Shown here: piece after piece, positions 1 through 5,246 of the stretch | Numbering within the stretch: the first letter of the stretch is position 1 | Layout of the letters: each line of letters begins with the position of its first letter | DNA from: an uncultured Muribaculaceae bacterium | GTDB lineage: Bacteria > Bacteroidota > Bacteroidia > Bacteroidales > Muribaculaceae | DNA: 6,983 nucleotides | Assembly (NCBI GenBank): GCA_947177435.1 | Contig: CAMWUM010000099.1 | Span: 1 to 6,983, forward strand | Reading direction: 5' to 3' | Notes under the pieces: generated by a model | What the model was told of the DNA's origin: nothing | The model's input: only the letters and a program-made list of their open reading frames with translations | The model's database searches: none | Made by a program: the position numbers and the translations under genes

Positions 1-857
1 TCTGACGGGACTCTGCCGAATGTTTTCTTGAATTGGATTGTGAAATATTCGGGCGATTTGAAATTGAGGGTGTAGGCGATTTCTTTTACTGACAGGTTGG
101 TTCTTGTGAGTAGTTCCATCGCTCGCTCCATTTTGAGATTCCTTTGGTATGTGGCCGGGGCGCTGCCTGTGTACTCGCGGAAACGCAGCCGGAATGACGA
201 GTAGCTCATACCCACGCGCGAGGCTATTTCCTCAAGTTCGACAGGCTCGTTGAGCGATTCGAGCATCATGACTTTTGCCTTTTGAATTTTGTCGGCCACG
301 TTGGCGTTTGTCTCTTCGAAGCGCCGGTTGCGGTCAAGCACATACGCCAGGCCTATAAGGTGGTTGACAATCCCGGCGAGCAGCAGCTGAAAGCAGGAGA
401 CTTCCTGGCGGACGGCCTCGATGGCCTCGCTGTACAGTTTTATTATCGTATCGTTGACGCCGACGTGGAAGATTGGCGATTCTTTGCTCAGAAATCGGTT
501 CTTAACCCTGAGGTCAATATTGGGGCCTTTGAATCCTATCCAGTACTGCGTCCAGCCGGTGGAGGCGCTGGGCGAGAAGGTGTGCCATTCGTCGGGAAAG
601 AGCAGAAACATGGTGCCGGCGACAATTCTTGTGCGGGTGACCGAGGCTGACTCAAAAAAGCCCTCGCCCTCGGAGATGTAGATCAGTTGGTACTCGTCAA
701 AAACGCGTCCGCCTTTTGGTCTGAACTGATAGGACCCGGAATGCCTTTCCGATGGGTAGGCGTCTCCGGGTCCGAAGCGTTCGGTGCCAATGGAGCTTAC
801 GGAGAGGCCCCATTGTTGGTCGCGTTCGTTGGCTAGCAGATATTTTATTGCATCCAT
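1..857 (-). CDS. AraC-family transcriptional regulator (C-terminal end cut by window edge)
   Basis: An uninterrupted frame of 285 complete codons starts at the ATG at 857-855 and leaves the window at position 1. An N-terminal cupin-like sensor (about residues 40-110, including PDEWHTF near 88-94) fits the AraC_binding fold, which usually senses a small molecule such as a sugar. The C-terminal DNA-binding domain (about 190-285) has two helix-turn-helix units: LEEIASRVGMSYSSFRLRFR (206-225), and LSVKEIAYTLNFKSPEYF followed by QFKKTFGRVPS at the end of the visible sequence. Family members usually stop a few residues after that PS motif, so almost the whole protein is visible. The upstream in-frame codons reach a TAG at 893-891 with no other start, so 857 is the only reasonable start. 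The gene follows the rhamnosidase on the same strand after 39 bp. Control of that enzyme, or of a glycan locus further left, is inferred; the ligand is unknown. Confidence 0.93.
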   Translation of the reverse strand, partial: MDAIKYLLANERDQQWGLSVSSIGTERFGPGDAYPSERHSGSYQFRPKGGRVFDEYQLIYISEGEGFFESASVTRTRIVAGTMFLLFPDEWHTFSPSASTGWTQYWIGFKGPNIDLRVKNRFLSKESPIFHVGVNDTIIKLYSEAIEAVRQEVSCFQLLLAGIVNHLIGLAYVLDRNRRFEETNANVADKIQKAKVMMLESLNEPVELEEIASRVGMSYSSFRLRFREYTGSAPATYQRNLKMERAMELLTRTNLSVKEIAYTLNFKSPEYFTIQFKKTFGRVPS

Positions 858-861
858 AATA

Positions 862-869
862 CAAAGGTA
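862..869 (-). promoter_or_regulatory. Bacteroidota -7 promoter element abutting the AraC start codon
   Basis: On the minus strand this reads TACCTTTG, an exact match to the Bacteroidota -7 consensus TAnnTTTG. It ends only 4 bases before the ATG of the AraC gene. A well-placed -33 TTTG is not obvious: the nearest upstream TTG (902-900) is about 30 bases away rather than the usual 19-21. If it is active, transcription would begin at or next to the start codon, giving a leaderless or nearly leaderless mRNA. It may equally be a chance match, with the gene transcribed from the rhamnosidase promoter. Confidence 0.4.
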
Positions 870-896
870 GCAATAAATATCCGCTTGCGGCTATTT

Positions 897-3800
897 TTAC
901 AACATTATTTTTTTTCCTCCGATAATTAATATCTTGCCAAAGCCGTCAACTTTATAAAGTTTCTCTCCTCTGGTCACCTCTATGGTGGTTAAGAGCATGC
1001 CGTCGATGCCTGACACATTGAGCTTGCAGTCCTTGTCGCTTGCCACGCGTATCATGTCCGGCGGCACGGGAGTTACCATAAGCCGGTTGTTGTCTGCGGT
1101 GGCGTATGCGATTGCGGAGGCCGTATCGTCAAACTCGATGATGTACGAGCCTTGCGTGGCTGAGATAATCGTGGCATCTTTGTCAAAATCGACAGCCTCG
1201 ATGCCTTTGGGCATTGACTCGGCGGTCAGTCTCATCCCGTTGACGCTGACAATATCAGAGGCAGGGAGGATTATTGTGGCTTGGGTGCCGCCCGGCACCT
1301 CAACGTTTAGGCTTATCTTTCCGTCGGTGCGTTCCCAGCGCGACGAGATGTCGCCGAAAGGCGTGGCGACTTTTGCACCGGCATAGTCGAGTTTGTCGCT
1401 GAAGAATGGATTGATTTCAAACGTCTGGAAAGCGGGAGTGAGGGGGCGTATGCCGGCCAGCACGGAATAGAACCATTCCTCTATGTGGCCCATCATGCAG
1501 TGGTTTTGTGATGATGCCGAGGTGTCCATGTTCCAGTGCTCAGGCAGCGAAGTGGCGCCTTGCTCGACGAAATATCCGTAGCCGGGATATTCCGTCTTGG
1601 TAAGCATCTCCATAGCCAGGTCGCCGTAGCCATATTCGCAGAGCGAAAGGATGAGCGGGCGCAATGCGATTTCGCCGGTGCTCAGGTGCCCGTTGTTGGC
1701 GATTACAGCCTGCGCCATGCGGGCGGCTACGTCGGCCTTGTTGGCGTCATCCACCAATCCGAAATGCAGCGGCAGGGCGTAATCGGCCTGGGTGCCTTTG
1801 TCGTATACGCCGTTAGCGTAGTACTTGGCGTTGGTCTTTTCCTTCACCCTGGCGGCAATAGCCTTGAAAGCCTCGGCATCCTCATCCTCGCCGATTGCCT
1901 CGGCCATCTCGGCCATGGCGCTGGCCAGCCCGTAGTACACGCAGTTGTGCACAAACTGCACTGACGTTGACTTATCGTAGGCGCCCCAGTCACCGAGGCT
2001 GTTGATTGAGAGCAAGCCGTTGGCGACCTTGGTTTCGTAGTAGTCCATCAGTCGCTTCATCATTGCGTAGTTGTCGGTTATTATCGACTTGTCGCCATGG
2101 TTGAGGTAGTGGCGGTAAGGCATCATGATGGCCGTGCCGCCCCACGAGGGATCGCCAAGCCAGTACTCGCCGAAATCTGGATACTCAGGCAGTACGCCGG
2201 GCACATAGCCGTTGGCGTGCTGGCCTACGCGGCAGTCGTAGCATATCTTCGTGGCCCAGGATGCGATGTCGTAATTGTACGCCAGGGTATTGTAGAGCAG
2301 GCCGGGCACCTCCATCCATCCGAGCTTCTCGCGGTGCGGGCAGTCGGTCATGGTGCTGAAGAGGTTTGAGTCAATGGCTCTGAGGGTGATTTTGTGTATT
2401 GTGTTGAGGAGTGGATTGCTGCACTCGAATGCGCCGGTCTTGGCCACGTCAGAGCTTATCACGCATGCAGTGAAGTCGTCGGCCGTAGGCTCGTACTTGT
2501 CGAGGCCGAAGATCTGTAGGTAGCGGAATCCATGGTAAACAAATTCCGGGCCCCACGTCTCCTTGTCGCCATTGCCGGCGAAGGTATAGCAGTCATATAT
2601 GGGCGTGCCGCAGCTGCCGTTGGTCTGGCCATGTCCGCCCTTGGCCGACAGCGCCTCGCAGGGATAAATGGTTATCTTGCTGCCTTTGTCGCCCTTCAAA
2701 GCAAATCGGTAGGTGCCGGCAAAGTTTGTGCCGAAGTCGACAATATACGAGCCATCGGCAAGTTTCCATACTTTGTCTGCTTTCCATTGCTCGACCACTT
2801 TGAGCGCAGGCGAGAAGCGGGCCTGCAGCGCGCCGACCTCGGTGGCGCATTCGCGGACCGGGCTCCAGTTGTAAGCGTCGAATGTGGCGTCGAAGTCCTC
2901 GCCGCCATACCACGAAGCGAATACCGTGGGCGAGGGCGATACGAGCCAGCTGCCGTCCGTGGCAAGTATCTCTGACGTGCCGTCCTCATACTCAAGCAGC
3001 ACCTGCATGATGAAGCGTTTGCGTCCGTATATCGTGTTAATCTTCGAATAGCGCTCTGTGGCCGGATTGTCATACATAGCCCCGGCGACAGTGGCGGCAA
3101 AGCGCAGTTGGCCGTCGGCTCCGATGCGGTCGGTGATGTCGTATGTGGAGTATATCACGCTTTTGCCATAGTCGGTCTGAAGTGGCTCGAGCACATTGTC
3201 GGTCACCTTTTCTCCGTTGACCTCGAGCGAGAACACGCCCAGGCCGGACGCATAGGCGCGGGCTCGGCGCACTTTCTTCTGCAAATCATAGTTTTTGGCG
3301 AACACCACCGCTCCAGGATTCTTCTCAGGCGCCGACGACATAGCCGGTGCCGGATAGCCGTTCTCAGCGGCAAGCACCGATTCCTGGCCTGATGCGTCGA
3401 TAGAAATGATGCTGTAGTCAGCCGGATAGTTGGCTACGAGCTTGCTGTTGGAGGCCGACGGAGTGTCTTGGCGGGGATAAATCACAATCTTGTCAAAAGT
3501 CATATCCTGGCCAAGGTCGATGGTGAAGTCGACGGTGGATGAGGCCGAGCCAAACGCTTTGCTTGTAATGCCCAGGTAGTTGTTGTTTGTAGGCACGATA
3601 ATGCCGTCAGTAAGGTATTCGTTTTGCCACTGCGTGCTGTATGTCTCCGCGGCCGAATTGGTTACTGGCTTTCCTTGCGATATCACATTGTCGCCATCAA
3701 ACACCTGCATCTCCGACAGCTGCAGTCGATAGTTACTCTCGCCCTTGACCGGCAGGCCGAGGCGCGTGGCATGAATTCGCACATATCTTGCATTCACCTT

Positions 3801-4253
3801 TTTGCCGAGGTCGTATGTAACAGAGCATGACGACTCGTCGCCCTCCTCTATCCAGCGGGCTTGCCACTCCGAGTTGTCAAGCAGGGCCGTCTCAAACCAA
3901 CCGGCATCGCTCCACGGGCTTTCCGTGCCGTCGGCATCCCAGACGCGCACTCGCCAGCTGTACTTGTGGCTTGATTGCAGGGGGCTGCCCTCATAGCGGA
4001 TGCCAAAAGGCGTGTCCGCGTCAATCTTTCCCGAGTCCCATACCGCCTCGCCGCCATCGTCAGTCACCTCAATCTGATAGGCGGACTGGCCGTCTGAAAT
4101 TTTCCAGCTGAACACCGGTGTCTGGTCGATGCCCAGCGGTGAGGTAAGATGGTTGACTCGCAGGTCATCCGGCTTTACTCCCGCAAAAACAGTAGAAACG
4201 GAGGATAATGCCAAAGCAGTCAGAGCTATACGCAGATTTGCAAATGTTTTCAT
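897..4253 (-). CDS. Secreted family 78 alpha-L-rhamnosidase with inserted discoidin-like domain
   Basis: The 1118-residue protein should hydrolyse terminal alpha-L-rhamnosyl linkages in glycans or glycosides outside the cytoplasm. A signal peptide covers residues 1-24 (basic start, hydrophobic core, cleavage likely after VFA) and has no lipobox cysteine. Domains in order: an Ig/Fn3-like module (about 28-135, ending in the family's WQARWI strand); a discoidin/F5-8-type-C-like insert (about 140-310); the Bac_rhamnosid_N beta module (about 314-440); a central beta module (about 490-600); the (alpha/alpha)6 catalytic barrel (about 605-935); a C-terminal beta module (about 936-1045); and a short beta-rich tail (about 1046-1118) resembling a sorting domain. 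The barrel carries DCPHREKLGW (637-646), with D637 and E642 matching GH78 active-site acids, and SLPEHW (902-907), with E905 at the position of the presumed general base. The usual length is about 700-1100 residues, so this is a long member. No terminator separates it from the AraC gene, so read-through is likely. Substrate specificity cannot be read from sequence. Confidence 0.96.
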   Translation of the reverse strand: MKTFANLRIALTALALSSVSTVFAGVKPDDLRVNHLTSPLGIDQTPVFSWKISDGQSAYQIEVTDDGGEAVWDSGKIDADTPFGIRYEGSPLQSSHKYSWRVRVWDADGTESPWSDAGWFETALLDNSEWQARWIEEGDESSCSVTYDLGKKVNARYVRIHATRLGLPVKGESNYRLQLSEMQVFDGDNVISQGKPVTNSAAETYSTQWQNEYLTDGIIVPTNNNYLGITSKAFGSASSTVDFTIDLGQDMTFDKIVIYPRQDTPSASNSKLVANYPADYSIISIDASGQESVLAAENGYPAPAMSSAPEKNPGAVVFAKNYDLQKKVRRARAYASGLGVFSLEVNGEKVTDNVLEPLQTDYGKSVIYSTYDITDRIGADGQLRFAATVAGAMYDNPATERYSKINTIYGRKRFIMQVLLEYEDGTSEILATDGSWLVSPSPTVFASWYGGEDFDATFDAYNWSPVRECATEVGALQARFSPALKVVEQWKADKVWKLADGSYIVDFGTNFAGTYRFALKGDKGSKITIYPCEALSAKGGHGQTNGSCGTPIYDCYTFAGNGDKETWGPEFVYHGFRYLQIFGLDKYEPTADDFTACVISSDVAKTGAFECSNPLLNTIHKITLRAIDSNLFSTMTDCPHREKLGWMEVPGLLYNTLAYNYDIASWATKICYDCRVGQHANGYVPGVLPEYPDFGEYWLGDPSWGGTAIMMPYRHYLNHGDKSIITDNYAMMKRLMDYYETKVANGLLSINSLGDWGAYDKSTSVQFVHNCVYYGLASAMAEMAEAIGEDEDAEAFKAIAARVKEKTNAKYYANGVYDKGTQADYALPLHFGLVDDANKADVAARMAQAVIANNGHLSTGEIALRPLILSLCEYGYGDLAMEMLTKTEYPGYGYFVEQGATSLPEHWNMDTSASSQNHCMMGHIEEWFYSVLAGIRPLTPAFQTFEINPFFSDKLDYAGAKVATPFGDISSRWERTDGKISLNVEVPGGTQATIILPASDIVSVNGMRLTAESMPKGIEAVDFDKDATIISATQGSYIIEFDDTASAIAYATADNNRLMVTPVPPDMIRVASDKDCKLNVSGIDGMLLTTIEVTRGEKLYKVDGFGKILIIGGKKIML

Positions 4254-4274
4254 TGTTTTTCAAGATATTTTCCG

Positions 4275-4303
4275 CAAAAATACTAATTCCTATCAATACC
4301 AAT
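4275..4303 (-). promoter_or_regulatory. Probable promoter of the rhamnosidase gene
   Basis: On the minus strand TATTTTTG (4282-4275) matches the Bacteroidota -7 consensus TAnnTTTG. An ATTG (4303-4300) lies 17 bases upstream as a weak -33 element; 19-21 bases is more usual. The -7 box ends 21 bases before the ATG at 4253, which would leave a short leader. The leader shows no Shine-Dalgarno sequence and is A/T-rich just before the start (TTGAAAAACA), as is normal in this phylum. Confidence 0.55.
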
Positions 4304-4380
4304 GTGTTGATATTTGATTAATCATCCCCCCTATTCTGACAATTGGCTTCTTTTTGCCAAAGCTAGCCGGTATCTGAATC

Positions 4381-4396
4381 GGTAATCGTAATTACC
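4381..4396. repeat. Perfect inverted repeat GGTAAT-CGTA-ATTACC, candidate operator
   Basis: GGTAAT at 4381-4386 is the exact reverse complement of ATTACC at 4391-4396, with the 4-base spacer CGTA. It lies nearly midway between the divergent promoters, about 78 bases upstream of the rhamnosidase -33 region and about 69 bases upstream of the toxin-antitoxin -33 region. The dimension fits a dimeric helix-turn-helix regulator site. The RNA stem would be short and no T-tract follows, so a terminator is unlikely. Which protein binds, if any, is unknown. Confidence 0.45.
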
Positions 4397-4463
4397 TATT
4401 TGTCTATCGAACACAAATTTTCAAAAAAAAATAACGGAGAATGAATAAAAAACCAACAAATAT

Positions 4464-4481
4464 GTTTCGTATATTGTAAAC
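4464..4481 (+). promoter_or_regulatory. Imperfect dyad over the toxin-antitoxin -33 region, candidate autorepressor operator
   Basis: The 18-base dyad GTTT-N3-ATAT-N3-AAAC is centred between 4472 and 4473: the outer four and the inner two base pairs match, while the three between do not. It covers the -33 element and part of the spacer of the toxin-antitoxin promoter. HigA-type antitoxins commonly repress their own promoter by binding such dyads, so this is the likeliest autoregulatory site. The low sequence complexity makes a chance match possible. Confidence 0.35.
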
Positions 4482-4496
4482 TTTTCGCTAACTTTG
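4465..4496 (+). promoter_or_regulatory. Bacteroidota-type promoter of the toxin-antitoxin operon
   Basis: TAACTTTG at 4489-4496 matches the -7 consensus TAnnTTTG exactly. TTTC at 4465-4468 is one base from the -33 consensus TTTG, and the 20-base spacing is as expected. Transcription should start around 4500-4505, only about 10-15 bases before the toxin ATG at 4515. This also argues against the in-frame TTG at 4494, which lies inside the promoter box, as the toxin start. Confidence 0.7.
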
Positions 4497-4514
4497 CGGG
4501 ACAACTCAAAAGAT

Positions 4515-4856
4515 ATGGATACACCCCTATTCAGGCTTATTGCGCTTAAAGATGCAATAGAATTTCTGGACAATCTCCCGGACAAGGCTAGGGAGAAGGT
4601 ACTCTATAACATCCGCAAGGTCCGCTTTGGCGTAAAAGATCCGGAGTTATTCAAAAAGATTGATACCGAAATCTGGGAATTTCGTACAGCCTATATGGGT
4701 ATGGCTTACCGATTATTTGCCTTTTGGGACAATGACGGCGAAACTCTTGTTATAGCTACGCATGGTCTTGCAAAAAAGTCACAGAAAACGCCACAACGGG
4801 ACAAGGATAAGGCTAATGCGTTGCGAAAAGAATGGTTTGACAATAAAAATAAGTAA
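4515..4856 (+). CDS. higB: HigB/Gp49-like toxin of a type II toxin-antitoxin system
   Basis: A 113-residue basic protein of the RelE/ParE superfamily, most like the Gp49/HigB group (PF05973). Members are mostly ribosome-dependent mRNA interferases that block translation when not bound by their antitoxin. Supporting motifs are DTEIWEFRTAYMGMAYRLF (50-68), which contains the W-E-x-R core, and ATHGLAKKSQKTP (81-93), the basic strand followed by K-TP that typifies HigB relatives. The lysine-rich C-terminus (94-113) is also typical. The frame is open further upstream to a TTG at 4494, but ATG 4515 is preferred because it lies just after the promoter and gives a normal family length. The antitoxin begins 4 bases after the stop, so the two are co-transcribed, toxin first as in higBA. 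Activity is inferred from family and context; the exact RNA target is unknown. Confidence 0.88.
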   Translation: MDTPLFRLIALKDAIEFLDNLPDKAREKVLYNIRKVRFGVKDPELFKKIDTEIWEFRTAYMGMAYRLFAFWDNDGETLVIATHGLAKKSQKTPQRDKDKANALRKEWFDNKNK

Positions 4857-4860
4857 GGAA

Positions 4861-5187
4861 ATGGCACAAATTGAATACACCTCTATTGAGAGCCTTGAAG
4901 ATAAGTATCTCGGGGCAATAGGTACTCCTCGCCGCGATGCTTTTGAAGAATCCGTTAACGAAGAAATCAGCGCATACCATATCGGCGAAGCAATAAGACT
5001 GGCTCGAAAGAACAAAAATTTAACTCAGGAAGAGCTCGGAGAACTAATGGGCATAAAGAAAGCCCAAGTATCACGTATCGAGAGCGGTCACACATTCAAT
5101 CTTTCTACCGTGACCAGAGCATTCAAGGCTCTTGGGCTTCATGTCAACTTGGAAGTAGAGGGTGGTCTTAAAATGGCTCTTTGCTAA
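4861..5187 (+). CDS. higA: HigA/XRE-like antitoxin
   Basis: A 108-residue protein with an N-terminal arm (about 1-40) and a Cro/C1-type helix-turn-helix domain (about 41-95). The core reads IGEAIRLARKNKNLTQEELG (41-60) followed by LMGIKKAQVSRIESG (62-76), the classic XRE pattern with recognition helix around KKAQVSRIE. It should bind and neutralise the upstream toxin and repress the shared promoter, as known for HigA antitoxins. ATG 4861 is chosen over upstream in-frame codons because those lie inside the toxin gene and encode no domain. The GGAA before it touches the start codon and cannot act as a spaced ribosome site, so translation may be coupled to the toxin stop 4 bases upstream. Composition is AT-rich compared with the flanking genes. 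No clear plus-strand terminator follows. Confidence 0.9.
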   Translation: MAQIEYTSIESLEDKYLGAIGTPRRDAFEESVNEEISAYHIGEAIRLARKNKNLTQEELGELMGIKKAQVSRIESGHTFNLSTVTRAFKALGLHVNLEVEGGLKMALC

Positions 5188-5199
5188 TTGTTTAGGCAT

Positions 5200-5225
5200 A
5201 AAAAAGCGGCGCCTGGGAGCGCCGC
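5200..5225 (-). terminator. Intrinsic terminator of the aspartate decarboxylase gene
   Basis: GCGGCGC (5206-5212) pairs perfectly with GCGCCGC (5219-5225) around a 6-base loop. Read on the minus strand the stem is followed at once by six T residues (5205-5200), and it begins about 21 bases after the decarboxylase stop codon. On the plus strand no T-run follows the hairpin, so it should serve the decarboxylase and stop antisense read-through into the toxin-antitoxin pair rather than end the antitoxin transcript. Confidence 0.9.
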
Positions 5226-5246
5226 CTATGAGAGAAAAGAGGAGAA

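Larger units (their letters stand above)
4254..4514. other. Divergent intergenic region between rhamnosidase and toxin-antitoxin genes
   Basis: This 261-bp AT-rich region separates two oppositely transcribed units. From left to right it holds the rhamnosidase promoter (4275-4303), a 10-bp palindrome TGATTAATCA (4315-4324), a small inverted repeat TTGGC/GCCAA with an 8-base loop (4343-4360), a perfect 6-4-6 inverted repeat (4381-4396), an A-tract near 4423-4431, and the toxin-antitoxin promoter (4465-4496). I see no RNA gene in it. Confidence 0.7.

Noticed and set aside
282..650. A 122-codon plus-strand frame opposite the AraC gene.
   Set aside because: The minus strand gives an uninterrupted AraC protein with both helix-turn-helix units; the plus-strand translation has no domain.
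1536..1964. Plus-strand open frames within the rhamnosidase (also 982-1386, 2097-2369, 2532-2975).
   Set aside because: All are complementary to a continuous, well-supported GH78 frame and encode no recognisable protein.
4343..4360. TTGGC-N8-GCCAA hairpin considered as a terminator.
   Set aside because: The stem is only 5 bp and no T-run follows on either strand; no gene ends next to it.
4441..4479. A 12-codon mini-ORF (MNKKPTNMFRIL) preceded by ACGGAGA, ahead of the toxin gene, considered as a leader peptide.
   Set aside because: It lies upstream of the mapped-by-consensus toxin-antitoxin promoter, so it would not be on that transcript. No attenuator hairpin or run of one regulatory codon accompanies it.
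4494..4514. Toxin start at the upstream TTG (adds seven residues).
   Set aside because: The TTG is part of the -7 promoter box TAACTTTG, so it would fall outside the mRNA; ATG 4515 fits family length.
5206..5225. The GC-rich hairpin considered as a bidirectional terminator that also ends the antitoxin transcript.
   Set aside because: The bases after the stem on the plus strand (CTATGAGAG) lack a T-tract, so only the minus-strand direction is supported.
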